From the NCBI GenBank assembly GCA_041848045.1, contig JBGZHY010000133.1:1-8823 (forward strand): a stretch of 8,823 bases of DNA, read 5' to 3'. The notes beneath the pieces are model-generated. The model did no database searches. It saw nothing but the letters and a program-made list of their open reading frames with translations, and was not told the DNA's origin. The stretch is from CAKAHY01 sp041848045. GTDB taxonomy: Bacteria; Bacillota; Clostridia; Lachnospirales; Lachnospiraceae. This document shows, piece by piece, positions 1-6,336 of the stretch (position 1 is its first letter; each line of letters opens with the position of its first letter). Both the position numbers and the translations under genes were made by a program.

Positions 1-102
1 ACACCGACCGGTATTGCGATGAGCTTTGCACCATATGTTTTGGCGTTAGGCCTTGCTTCTGTTCTTCTGTTCGCTTTTATGCGCAGAAGAAGAGCGGAAT
101 AG
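1..102 (+). CDS. C-terminal end of a sortase-anchored surface protein (partial)
   Basis: The window opens inside an open frame that ends at TAG 100-102. The 33 visible residues read as a cell-wall sorting signal: TPTG-I, then a hydrophobic segment (AMSFAPYVLALGLASVLLFAF), then a basic tail MRRRRAE. Sorting signals have exactly this order: short motif, membrane segment, positive charges. The PTG-I motif fits the sortase B signal class known as QVPTGV better than classical LPXTG. A class B sortase gene starts 21 nt downstream, which supports a substrate-enzyme pair. I infer that the protein is exported, cleaved in the PTG motif and joined to peptidoglycan or polymerised. The rest of the protein lies outside the window, so its own function cannot be stated. 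Confidence 0.75.
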   Translation, partial: TPTGIAMSFAPYVLALGLASVLLFAFMRRRRAE

Positions 103-110
103 TTGGCATT

Positions 111-117
111 AAAGGAG
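111..117 (+). promoter_or_regulatory. Ribosome binding site that sets the srtB start
   Basis: AAAGGAG lies 6 nt before a TTG codon at 124-126. The in-frame TTG at 103, directly after the upstream stop codon, has this site inside its own coding frame and no Shine-Dalgarno sequence of its own. The start at 124 is therefore preferred. Confidence 0.7.
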
Positions 118-123
118 TATAAT

Positions 124-885
124 TTGGAAACGCTTGCAAAAATTGCACGCTTTGGGGACCGACTGCTGAGTGTAGTCGGTCTTGTATTAGCGCTTTTGAT
201 TTTGACTTACGGCGGATACAGTCTATGGGATAATATGATGACCTATCAAAGAGCTTTCGTATCCGAGGATTTGCTGAAATATAAGCCCAATACAGAAGAA
301 GAGGACAGCCTTTCTTTGCAGGAGTTAAAAGCAGTCAATGAGGATGTGTGGGCTTGGCTGACAGTGGATGATACCCATATTGATTACCCTGTGGTAAAAG
401 GAGAGAGCAATTTGGAGTATCTGAATAAGGATGTGTACGGAAACTTTGCTTTGGGCGGATCTATTTTTATGGATTCCCTGAATAAAGAAGATTTTTCCGA
501 CCAATATACGCTTTTATTCGGGCATCACATGGAAAACGGCGCCATGTTCGGTGATATTGTTCATTTTTTAGAGCAGGATTATTTTAACCGACATCAGACC
601 GGAACCTTGTATTTGAATAATAAAGCCTATAAGCTTACCTTGTTCTCCTGTTTGGAAACGGAAGGCTCGGATGTAACCATATATAATACTTCGGCACAAA
701 AGTCGGAGGATATGGAAAAGCTGTTCTCCTATTTAAAGACCGAATCCTCCATATATCGTGATATCGGTTTGAGGAGCACAGATAAGATTGTCGGCTTATC
801 CACCTGTGCGGAAGCTGCTACCAACGGCAGAATTGTTTTATTCGGCAAAATGGAAGAGATAGAAGTCAAGCAGGCCGGCTTATAA
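124..885 (+). CDS. srtB: Class B sortase (cysteine transpeptidase)
   Basis: This is a membrane-anchored transpeptidase that cleaves a sorting signal and links the surface protein to a cell-wall amine. With the TTG start at 124 it has 253 residues, usual for class B. A short cytoplasmic N-terminus precedes one membrane segment at about residues 15-35. The catalytic domain shows the typical DDTHIDYPVVKG stretch, the histidine motif FGHHMENGAMFG (H134/H135), the catalytic cysteine in LSTC (C228) and the arginine in NGRIVLFG (R236). All three parts of the His-Cys-Arg triad are present, so it should be active. The partial gene just upstream has a PTG-type sorting signal and is the likely substrate. 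No terminator hairpin is seen after the stop. The symbol is given by family, since members are numbered differently between species. Confidence 0.9.
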   Translation: METLAKIARFGDRLLSVVGLVLALLILTYGGYSLWDNMMTYQRAFVSEDLLKYKPNTEEEDSLSLQELKAVNEDVWAWLTVDDTHIDYPVVKGESNLEYLNKDVYGNFALGGSIFMDSLNKEDFSDQYTLLFGHHMENGAMFGDIVHFLEQDYFNRHQTGTLYLNNKAYKLTLFSCLETEGSDVTIYNTSAQKSEDMEKLFSYLKTESSIYRDIGLRSTDKIVGLSTCAEAATNGRIVLFGKMEEIEVKQAGL

Positions 886-898
886 AAACAAAAAATAC

Positions 899-927
899 TT
901 GTATTCTATAAACTTTTATGATAAAAT
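899..927 (+). promoter_or_regulatory. Promoter of rplS
   Basis: The -35 element TTGTAT (899-904) and the -10 element TAAAAT (922-927) are separated by 17 bp, the ideal SigA spacing. Transcription would begin near 934 and give a leader of about 70 nt before rplS. Recognised by eye, not by a scored model. Confidence 0.6.
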
Positions 928-944
928 ATTTGAGTTGTGAAATG

Positions 945-997
945 AAGAGATATTCCTCTGGCACTTGCGTAAGAATGTCAAATTTAATATTGGGAGG
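945..997 (+). promoter_or_regulatory. Putative L19 ribosomal-protein leader overlapping the rplS ribosome binding site
   Basis: The leader can fold into an inner hairpin: GGCA 960-963 with TGTC 976-979 (one G-U), continued by CTT 964-966 with AAG 971-973, a GCGT loop and a two-A bulge. Outside it, CCTC 955-958 can pair with GAGG 994-997, which is the Shine-Dalgarno sequence of rplS. Low-GC Gram-positive bacteria are known to carry an L19 leader (Rfam L19_leader) upstream of rplS, thought to act in feedback control. The position and layout fit, but I have not compared it with the covariance model. Confidence 0.5.
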
Positions 998-1005
998 TTC
1001 ACACA

Positions 1006-1353
1006 ATGAATAGCATTATTAAGAATATTGAGGCTGCTGGTTTAAAAGCGGAGGTGCCTGTATTTAATGTCGGTGATACCGTAAGGGTACATAACAAAAT
1101 CAAAGAGGGTGCCAGAGAGAGAATCCAGATTTTTGAGGGAACGGTTCTGAAAAGACAGAACGGCGGAGCGAGGGAAACCTTTACGGTAAGAAAGAACTCC
1201 AACGGTGTCGGTGTTGAAAAGACTTGGCCTTTACATTCTCCTTTCGTTGACAAAATTGAAGTGGTGAGAAAAGGTAAGGTCAGAAGAGCTAAGCTTAACT
1301 ATCTTCGCGACAGAGTCGGTAAATCTGCCAAGATCAAAGAAATTATTAAATAG
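1006..1353 (+). CDS. rplS: 50S ribosomal protein L19
   Basis: The 115-residue product matches L19 from end to end at the usual bacterial length. Recognisable stretches are VGDTVRVHNKIKEGARERIQ, FEGTVLKRQNGG, ETFTVRKNSNGVGVEKTWP, HSPFVDKIEVVRKGKVRRAK and the C-terminal KLNYLRDRVGKSAKIKE. L19 sits at the 30S-50S interface of the large subunit. The start ATG is 8 nt after a strong GGGAGG. The gene has its own promoter and structured leader and is closed by a strong intrinsic terminator 9 nt past the stop. The neighbour rbgA codes for a 50S assembly factor, a common pairing in Bacillota. In many relatives a signal peptidase gene (lepB) lies between the two; it is absent here. Confidence 0.97.
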   Translation: MNSIIKNIEAAGLKAEVPVFNVGDTVRVHNKIKEGARERIQIFEGTVLKRQNGGARETFTVRKNSNGVGVEKTWPLHSPFVDKIEVVRKGKVRRAKLNYLRDRVGKSAKIKEIIK

Positions 1354-1362
1354 TACATTGCA

Positions 1363-1387
1363 GCCACGCGAACAGCGTGGCTTTTTT
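1363..1387 (+). terminator. Intrinsic terminator between rplS and rbgA
   Basis: A perfect 7-bp GC-rich stem, GCCACGC (1363-1369) with GCGTGGC (1375-1381), has a GAACA loop and is followed by six T (1382-1387). It stands 28 nt before the rbgA start. As no promoter is visible between it and rbgA, it may be a partial terminator that lowers expression of the downstream genes. Confidence 0.9.
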
Positions 1388-1414
1388 CAAAAGAAGCTTC
1401 AGACAGGTGTAAAT

Positions 1415-2263
1415 ATGAATATACAATGGTATCCCGGTCACATGACAAAAGCCAAGCGTGCAATGGAGGAAGATGTGAAGATTGTGGATTTGATTATCGA
1501 AATGCTCGATGCGCGGGCGCCTTTGGCAAGCCGTAATCCGGATATTGATAAGCTGGGAAGCGGTAAAGCCAGAGTCATTATTTTAAATAAGGCCGATATG
1601 GCGGAAGAAACGGTGAATCAGGCTTGGGTACAGTATTTTAGAGGCTGTTCCTATGAGTGCCTTCTGACGGATTCCAGACAAAGAACGGACTTGCAGAAAC
1701 TGATGGCGCTGATTGAAAAGGCTTGTGCCGCCAAGCGGGAAAAAGACAGGAAGAGAGGCATTATCAACAGACCCATACGTGCCATGGTCAGCGGCATTCC
1801 CAACGTGGGAAAATCCACTTTAATCAACTCCATCTCCGGACGTGCAGGCGCAAAAACTGGAAATAAACCGGGAGTGACCAAAGGGAACCAATGGATAAGG
1901 CTGAATAAGAATATCGAACTTTTAGACACGCCGGGAATCCTTTGGCCCAAATTTGAGGATCCGGAGGTAGGCAAAAAGATTGCTTTTATCGGTTCCATCA
2001 ATGATATGATTATAGATATCAGGGAGTTGGCAACGGAGCTTTTGGATTGGCTGTTACGGAATAAACCGGAGATTCTTGCCGAACGTTACGGCATAGAGGG
2101 AAATAAGGACAAATATGCGGTACTTTCGGAAATTGCCGCAAAGCGGGGCTGTCTTGGCAAGGGACAGAGCTATGACTATGATAAAGCTGCCGCCTTATTC
2201 ATCCACGAATTTAGAAATGCCAAGCTGGGGAGAATCAGTTTGGAAGTGCCGCCGAAGCATTAA
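1415..2263 (+). CDS. rbgA: Ribosome biogenesis GTPase RbgA (YlqF)
   Basis: This is a circularly permuted GTPase needed for late assembly of the 50S subunit. From ATG 1415 the product has 282 residues, the same as Bacillus subtilis RbgA. The frame stays open upstream, but that extension would run through the terminator; the ATG at 1415 has AGGTG 5 nt before it and gives the conserved N-terminus MNIQWYPGHMTKAKRAM. GTPase motifs come in permuted order: G4 NKAD (58-61), then G1 GIPNVGKST (127-135), a G2 region KPGVTKG (151-157), then G3 DTPG (171-174). H9 in the PGHM motif matches the histidine important for GTP hydrolysis in this family. The C-terminal part (about 190-282) is the expected RNA-binding helical domain. 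It begins the run rbgA-rnhB-yraN-pgeF. Confidence 0.95.
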   Translation: MNIQWYPGHMTKAKRAMEEDVKIVDLIIEMLDARAPLASRNPDIDKLGSGKARVIILNKADMAEETVNQAWVQYFRGCSYECLLTDSRQRTDLQKLMALIEKACAAKREKDRKRGIINRPIRAMVSGIPNVGKSTLINSISGRAGAKTGNKPGVTKGNQWIRLNKNIELLDTPGILWPKFEDPEVGKKIAFIGSINDMIIDIRELATELLDWLLRNKPEILAERYGIEGNKDKYAVLSEIAAKRGCLGKGQSYDYDKAAALFIHEFRNAKLGRISLEVPPKH

Positions 2264-2273
2264 AGGAGCCATT

Positions 2274-2915
2274 ATGCCCAAGGTAAGTAAGGAAGAAAAA
2301 TTAGAAAAGGAACGTATGCGGACAGCTTTGCTGTATCGTTATGAGGAGGAGCATAGCCATATTCCCTATATTTGCGGAATTGATGAGGTCGGCAGAGGTC
2401 CCTATGCCGGTCCGGTTGTGGCGGCTGCCGTCATTTTACCCCAGGATGAGCATGTATTATATTTGAATGATTCCAAGAAGCTGAGTGAAAAAAAGCGGGA
2501 GGAATTATATGCCGTTATTATGGAAAAGGCGCTTTCCGTGGGGATTGGGCTTGCAAGCCCTCAAAGAATTGATGAAATCAATATCCTGCAAGCCACTTAT
2601 GAGGCAATGCGTCAAGCCATTAAAAACTTATCCTTAAGGCCGGGATTACTCTTGAATGATGCTGTGCGGATTCCGGATGTCGATATTTTGCAAATACCGA
2701 TTATTCGGGGAGATGCAAGCAGTGCAAGCATCGCGGCAGCCAGTATCATCGCCAAGGTGCACAGGGATAGGATGATGTTACAATATGATGCGCTGTATCC
2801 GGCATATCAATTTGCCAAAAATAAAGGATATGGAACAAAGGAGCATGAAGCGGCTATACGTGCCTCCGGCTTGTGCAGCATCCATCGCAGAAGCTTCTGT
2901 TCCAAGTTTTTATAA
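2274..2915 (+). CDS. rnhB: Ribonuclease HII
   Basis: The enzyme cuts the RNA strand of RNA-DNA hybrids and starts removal of single ribonucleotides from DNA. The 213-residue product begins at ATG 2274, 5 nt after AAAGGAG, which itself overlaps the rbgA stop. An N-terminal charged helix (about 1-25) precedes the catalytic core. The hallmark CGIDEVGRGPYAGPVVAAAV holds D37 and E38; the other acidic ligands are D129 in LLLNDAVRIP and D147 in IRGDASSASIAAASIIAKVHRDR, completing the DEDD site. The C-terminal signature GYGTKEHEAAIRASG and HRRSF is also intact. The D129 site reads ND-A where most members have DG, a mild variation. The gap of 10 nt to rbgA and 13 nt to yraN implies co-transcription. 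Confidence 0.96.
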   Translation: MPKVSKEEKLEKERMRTALLYRYEEEHSHIPYICGIDEVGRGPYAGPVVAAAVILPQDEHVLYLNDSKKLSEKKREELYAVIMEKALSVGIGLASPQRIDEINILQATYEAMRQAIKNLSLRPGLLLNDAVRIPDVDILQIPIIRGDASSASIAAASIIAKVHRDRMMLQYDALYPAYQFAKNKGYGTKEHEAAIRASGLCSIHRRSFCSKFL

Positions 2916-2928
2916 GGAAAAAGAATAG

Positions 2929-3273
2929 ATGTATAATCGGCGGGAGATCGGGAGTATTTACGAGAAAAAAGCGGAAGAGTTTTTGACAGAGCAAGGGATT
3001 AGGATTTTGGACAGAAATTTCCGGCTGCGTAGCGGAGAGCTGGATTTGGTCGGAATGGATGAAAATGCCTATCTTGTATTCATTGAAGTAAAATACAGAA
3101 AAAACAAAGCCCTCGGTTCTGCCCTGGAGGCAGTTAATCCCCGGAAGGCAAGACAGGTGCGGCGAATGGCTGAACGATACTTGTATAGTAAGGGGTATAT
3201 CGATGCAGATATTCGCTTCGATGTGATAGCCGTGGAAGGGGACGAGATTATTTGGATAAAAGACGCTTTTTAG
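2929..3273 (+). CDS. yraN: UPF0102 family protein YraN (nuclease-fold)
   Basis: The 114-residue product is the usual size for UPF0102. It shows the family pattern of a restriction-endonuclease-like fold: an N-terminal helix with GSIYEKKAEEFLTEQG, then RNFRLRSGELDLVG with E37 and D39, then VFIEVKYR with E53 and K55, which together resemble a PD-(D/E)XK site. The biochemical role is not settled for the family; its frequent place beside rnhB suggests nucleic-acid processing, which is inference. The AAGGA site at 2914-2918 overlaps the rnhB stop and lies 10 nt before the ATG, somewhat far but acceptable. The gene is embedded in the rbgA-pgeF cluster. Confidence 0.92.
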   Translation: MYNRREIGSIYEKKAEEFLTEQGIRILDRNFRLRSGELDLVGMDENAYLVFIEVKYRKNKALGSALEAVNPRKARQVRRMAERYLYSKGYIDADIRFDVIAVEGDEIIWIKDAF

Positions 3274-3284
3274 AGAGGTGAATG

Positions 3285-4136
3285 ATGTTGGATTGGAAGC
3301 GAAAGAAGCAGAAGCGGGAAGTGGAAGAAAGGCAGGCTTCAAATGGGGTCATATACCTGGCTTTTCCCGCTTTGGAAAAAAGCGGCGTGGTAAAGCACGG
3401 ATTTTCTACCAGATTCGGAGGCGTCAGCCAAGGCTGTTTTTCCAGTATGAATTTAAGCCTTTCCAAGCCGGATAAGGCAACGAATGTTCGGACAAATTTT
3501 CAAAGAATGGCACAGGCACTGGATGTTTCCTATGAATCCCTGACCTTGGCGTACCAGGTACATTCCACCAATGTACGGGTACTGGGAAAGGAGGATAGAG
3601 GCTTCGGCATTACCAAAGAAAGACCTTATCGGGATGTGGACGGACTTGTCACTAACCAAAGAGAGATTACCTTGGTCAGTTTCTTTGCGGATTGCATTCC
3701 CTTATATTTTGTAGACAGTAAAAATCATGCGATAGGCTTGGCTCATTCCGGTTGGCGGGGAACGCTGCAAAAAATAGGGCAGCGTATGTTTGAAACCATG
3801 CAGCGCGAATATGGTACGGAAGCGGAGCATTTGCTGGCTTGCATCGGTCCCGGCATCTGTATGGATTGCTATGAAGTGGGGGATGAACTGTATCAGGCAT
3901 TTCAGTCATCCTTTGATCCCTGCTCGCTTGGAGATATTTTTGTGAAAAAGGCAAATACCAAATACCATTTGAATCTTATGGAAGCCAACAAAAGAATTTT
4001 GCTGCAGCTCGGGGTTTTGGAAGAGAATATACATGTATCCGATATCTGTACCCACTGCAACAGCGATTATCTGTTTTCCCATCGAAAACACGGAGAAAAC
4101 AGGGGAAATCTTGCTGCCTTTTTGGCCTTGCGGTAG
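3285..4136 (+). CDS. pgeF: PgeF/YlmD/YfiH family protein (peptidoglycan editing factor; polyphenol oxidase or purine nucleoside phosphorylase type)
   Basis: Members of this family (DUF152, now Cu-oxidase_4) bind a metal and have been linked to purine nucleoside cleavage and, in E. coli, to removal of wrong amino acids from peptidoglycan precursors. From ATG 3285 the product has 283 residues. The three family metal ligands are present: H93 in YQVHSTNV, C137 in FFADCIPLYF and H154 in LAHSGWRGT. Also typical are HGFSTRFGGVS near the N-terminus, CIGPGIC in the middle and a CTHC-FSHRKHGENRGN end. Two ATG codons are adjacent (3282 and 3285); GAGG at 3275-3278 is 6 nt from the second, the better spacing. 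A lysine- and arginine-rich leader of about 18 residues precedes the family homology and may be an ornament. Which reaction it performs here is not decided by sequence. Confidence 0.92.
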   Translation: MLDWKRKKQKREVEERQASNGVIYLAFPALEKSGVVKHGFSTRFGGVSQGCFSSMNLSLSKPDKATNVRTNFQRMAQALDVSYESLTLAYQVHSTNVRVLGKEDRGFGITKERPYRDVDGLVTNQREITLVSFFADCIPLYFVDSKNHAIGLAHSGWRGTLQKIGQRMFETMQREYGTEAEHLLACIGPGICMDCYEVGDELYQAFQSSFDPCSLGDIFVKKANTKYHLNLMEANKRILLQLGVLEENIHVSDICTHCNSDYLFSHRKHGENRGNLAAFLALR

Positions 4137-4137
4137 C

Positions 4138-4166
4138 TTGTGTTTATTGGTGAAATGTGGTATCCT
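4138..4166 (+). promoter_or_regulatory. Probable extended -10 promoter of eno
   Basis: The weak -35 TTGTGT (4138-4143) and the -10 TATCCT (4161-4166) are 17 bp apart, and a TG at 4158-4159 makes an extended -10. The start would fall near 4172, about 45 nt before eno. No terminator is visible after pgeF, so read-through from upstream is also possible. Confidence 0.45.
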
Positions 4167-4215
4167 TTAACTTGGAAATCCCCCCGGGATAACTTCAATA
4201 TTGAGGAGGTAAGAA

Positions 4216-5508
4216 ATGAATTACTTAGAAATCGAGAAAGTAGTCGGTAGAGAGATTTTGGATTCGAGAGGAAATCCTACGGTTGAAGCTGAAGTACATT
4301 TGGCGGACGGAACGGTAGGACGGGGAGCAGCGCCAAGCGGTGCATCAACGGGTGAGTTCGAGGCTCTTGAGCTCAGAGATGGCGGCGACCGTTACTTAGG
4401 AAAGGGTGTTGAGAAAGCAGTTCATAACATCAATACAGTTATCAATGATGTATTGGTAGGTTTAGACGCATCCGATATCTATGCTGTGGATGCGGCTATG
4501 ATTAAGGCAGACGGCACCAAGGATAAGTCCAATCTCGGTGCAAATGCCATCCTTGCCGTTTCTATTGCGGCAGCCAGAGCAGCGGCTATTTCCCTTGATC
4601 TTCCATTATATAAATTACTGGGCGGCGTAAATGCCAACAGACTGCCGGTTCCGATGATGAACATTTTAAACGGTGGAGCACATGCAAGCAATACTGTAGA
4701 TATTCAGGAGTTTATGATTATGCCGGTAGGCGCGCCAAGCTTCAAGGAAGCCCTCAGATGGTGCGCGGAAGTATTCCACGCTCTGGCAAAGATTTTAAAG
4801 TCTGAAGGTTTGGCTACTTCTGTAGGTGATGAGGGTGGTTTTGCACCGAATCTTGCAAGCGATGAGGATGCTATTAAGTACATCCTAAAGGCAATCGAAA
4901 AGGCAGGATATAAGGCAGGAGAGGACTTTATGATTGCCATTGATGCAGCTTCCAGTGAGTGGAAAGCAGGTGAAATCGGCAAGTACCGCTTACCTAAGGC
5001 CGGTACGGAGTTTACTTCTTCCGAGTTGATTGCATATTGGAGCAATTTGGTAGATAAGTATCCGATCATTTCCATTGAGGACGGTTTGGACGAGAACGAC
5101 TGGGAAGGCTGGAAGGAGCTGACAAAGGCTCTTGGCGGCAGAGTACAGTTGGTGGGTGATGACCTGTTCGTAACCAATACGGAAAGATTGGCAAACGGTA
5201 TCAAAGGCGGAGCCGGAAATTCCATTCTCATTAAACTGAACCAGATTGGTTCCGTTTCCGAAACTTTGGAAGCCATCAAAATGGCACATAAGGCAGGCTA
5301 TACCTCTATTTCTTCCCACCGTTCCGGAGAAACAGAGGACACGACCATTGCAGACTTGGCAGTGGCGCTGAATACTTGCCAGATTAAGACCGGTGCGCCA
5401 AGCAGATCCGAGCGTGTGGCGAAGTACAACCAGCTTCTCAGAATTGAGGAGGAATTGGGTGTGGCAGCTGTATATCCGGGACTTGCCGCTTTCAATGTAA
5501 AGAGATAA
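4216..5508 (+). CDS. eno: Enolase (phosphopyruvate hydratase)
   Basis: Enolase turns 2-phosphoglycerate into phosphoenolpyruvate in glycolysis and is also found in RNA-degrading complexes of some bacteria. The 430-residue product is full length. The N-terminus has REILDSRGNPTVE and the mobile loop SGASTG (41-46). Active-site residues are all present: the acid-base pair E206 (GDEGGFAPN) and K340 (ILIKLNQIGS), and the magnesium ligands D243 (IAIDAASSEW), E288 (SIEDGL) and D315 (LVGDDLFVTN). The signature SHRSGETEDTTIADLAV follows at 367-383. AGGAGG at 4204-4209 lies 6 nt before the ATG, a strong site fitting a highly expressed gene. It probably forms its own unit, from the promoter near 4138 to the terminator near 5532. 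Confidence 0.98.
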   Translation: MNYLEIEKVVGREILDSRGNPTVEAEVHLADGTVGRGAAPSGASTGEFEALELRDGGDRYLGKGVEKAVHNINTVINDVLVGLDASDIYAVDAAMIKADGTKDKSNLGANAILAVSIAAARAAAISLDLPLYKLLGGVNANRLPVPMMNILNGGAHASNTVDIQEFMIMPVGAPSFKEALRWCAEVFHALAKILKSEGLATSVGDEGGFAPNLASDEDAIKYILKAIEKAGYKAGEDFMIAIDAASSEWKAGEIGKYRLPKAGTEFTSSELIAYWSNLVDKYPIISIEDGLDENDWEGWKELTKALGGRVQLVGDDLFVTNTERLANGIKGGAGNSILIKLNQIGSVSETLEAIKMAHKAGYTSISSHRSGETEDTTIADLAVALNTCQIKTGAPSRSERVAKYNQLLRIEEELGVAAVYPGLAAFNVKR

Positions 5509-5531
5509 TTTACTTACGGATTATACTATTG

Positions 5532-5561
5532 AAACGACTTTGCTTCGGCAGGGTCGTTTTT
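5532..5561 (+). terminator. Intrinsic terminator of eno with UUCG loop
   Basis: A 12-bp stem (5532-5543 with 5548-5559, including two G-U pairs) is closed by the very stable C-UUCG-G tetraloop. The stem runs into a T stretch of five (5557-5561). It lies 23 nt after the eno stop and should be efficient. Confidence 0.9.
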
Positions 5562-5678
5562 GTATGTATATATATCTTGTGTACAGATAAAAACAATTTC
5601 TTACATCAACACAAGTTTTTCTTTCATCTATCTTAATGGTAGGGATGAAGTTGTAAAGAACACTTAATCAAATATATA

Positions 5679-5706
5679 TTTACCTATTTGGGGAATGTAG
5701 TATAAT
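5679..5706 (+). promoter_or_regulatory. Promoter of the small lipoprotein gene
   Basis: A consensus -10 TATAAT (5701-5706) has TTTACC (5679-5684) 16 bp upstream as -35. A second possible set, TTGTAA (5651-5656) with TATATT (5675-5680) at 18 bp, lies just upstream. Transcription from the first would begin near 5713, leaving a 35-nt leader. Confidence 0.65.
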
Positions 5707-5747
5707 GAGAGCCGTAAACAATTTATACCCAAAAGGAGATAAGAATT

Positions 5748-6107
5748 ATGAAAAAAAGAATGATTTTGCCACTTATGTTTGCATTTGCCGTTATGGCCAG
5801 TGCTTGTTCAAGCGATACTGCACAGACAACCACTGCGGCGGCGGCAGTAGTAACGGAGGCAGAAAGCACAGATACGCAGTCTTCCGATGTACAAAGCTTT
5901 TCAGGCGTGCTGGAAGCGAAAAAGAATGTAAACTTCATTGTAACCAATACAGAAGGGGTAAGCTACAGCTTTACCTTTGAAACGGAGGATAAGGCACCTG
6001 AAGGCTATGATACCGTGAATGAAGGTGACACCGTAACCGTAGAATACGTCGGTGAATTATCCGAAATTGATCCTAATATGGGAGCTGTTTCCATAAAGAA
6101 AAATTAA
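5748..6107 (+). CDS. Small secreted lipoprotein of unknown function
   Basis: The 119-residue product starts with a lipoprotein signal: MKKR, a hydrophobic stretch (5-17), then MASAC-SS with the lipid-bearing cysteine at C20. The -3 residue is Ala rather than the common Leu, so the lipobox is slightly loose. Residues 21-50 are rich in Ser, Thr, Ala and Glu and form a likely flexible linker. Residues 51-119 look like a small beta-rich domain (FSGVLEAKKNVNFIVTNTEG, then SYSFTFETED, then GDTVTVEYVGEL), with the pattern of a compact OB-like barrel; I do not recognise a named family. AAAAGGAG stands 9 nt before the ATG. It is a single-gene unit with its own promoter and terminator. The protein is probably held on the outer face of the membrane; no partner is implied by the neighbours. 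Confidence 0.85.
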   Translation: MKKRMILPLMFAFAVMASACSSDTAQTTTAAAAVVTEAESTDTQSSDVQSFSGVLEAKKNVNFIVTNTEGVSYSFTFETEDKAPEGYDTVNEGDTVTVEYVGELSEIDPNMGAVSIKKN

Positions 6108-6116
6108 GATAAGTGG

Positions 6117-6161
6117 ATTCCATCTCGTAGACTTCTTAAGCTCTATGGGATGGAATTTTTT
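6117..6161 (+). terminator. Intrinsic terminator of the lipoprotein gene
   Basis: A 15-bp stem (6117-6131 with 6142-6156, two G-U pairs) encloses a 10-nt loop and runs into a T tract at 6156-6161. It begins 9 nt after the stop codon. Confidence 0.9.
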
Positions 6162-6192
6162 ATGCTTAGCGAAGCGAAAGAGTCAAAAAGAG

Positions 6193-6244
6193 TATGCGTA
6201 TAACTATTCGCAAAACTCAAGTTTAACGAATAGTTATACGTATA
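6193..6244. repeat. Long inverted repeat between two convergent genes
   Basis: The perfect 14-bp arms CGTATAACTATTCG (6197-6210) and its complement (6227-6240) extend to 18 bp with one mismatch that would be a G-U pair in RNA. Inside, AAACT (6213-6217) and AGTTT (6220-6224) nearly continue the pairing. It lies between the lipoprotein terminator and the LCP-gene terminator and is needed by neither. On the + strand no T tract follows; on the - strand a CTCTTTTT follows a few bases after the arm, so it could be a second terminator for leftward transcription. Other readings are a small insertion remnant or a protein-binding site. Confidence 0.8.
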
Positions 6245-6265
6245 AAATCATTATCGCCCTATTTC

Positions 6266-6321
6266 CGATATAAAAAAAGATAATCCTTTTGATTTATCAA
6301 GGGACTATCTTTTTTATATCG
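6266..6321 (-). terminator. Intrinsic terminator of the LCP gene, probably bidirectional
   Basis: The arms 6266-6286 and 6301-6321 are almost exact complements, with one extra base in an A run and one mismatch, and the central part folds further (TTGAT with ATCAA). Read on the - strand the hairpin lies 15 nt after the LCP stop and contains a run of seven T in its 3' arm; on the + strand a run of six T occurs, so it may stop transcription from both sides. Confidence 0.8.
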
Positions 6322-6336
6322 ATTAAGTCATTTGAT

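Noticed and set aside
1247..1252. Perfect TTGACA inside rplS as a promoter for rbgA
   Set aside because: The bases 17 bp downstream (AAAGGT) are nothing like a -10 element.
2854..3342. Open frame of 162 codons on the - strand
   Set aside because: It is antisense to yraN and the end of rnhB, both well supported.
4193..4206. Palindrome TCAATATTGA at the eno ribosome binding site
   Set aside because: Ten A-T rich bases of symmetry overlapping a Shine-Dalgarno site are easily due to chance, and no known enolase regulator motif fits.
4704..5279. Open frame of 191 codons on the - strand
   Set aside because: It lies wholly inside eno on the opposite strand, lacks a ribosome binding site and has no recognisable domain; it is a shadow of a conserved gene.
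5576..5620. Inverted repeat CTTGTGT/ACACAAG followed by five T, as a terminator or small RNA end
   Set aside because: The stem has only 7 bp, mostly A-T, around a 26-nt loop, and the strong eno terminator lies just upstream; no promoter for a small RNA could be supported.
5622..5652. Hairpin TTCATC/GATGAA upstream of the lipoprotein promoter
   Set aside because: It is short, A-T rich and interrupted; it could be an operator but nothing distinguishes it from chance.
6162..6182. GCTTAGCGAAGC motif as part of a mobile repeat
   Set aside because: Only a 4-bp stem and a single copy in the window; no basis for an element call.
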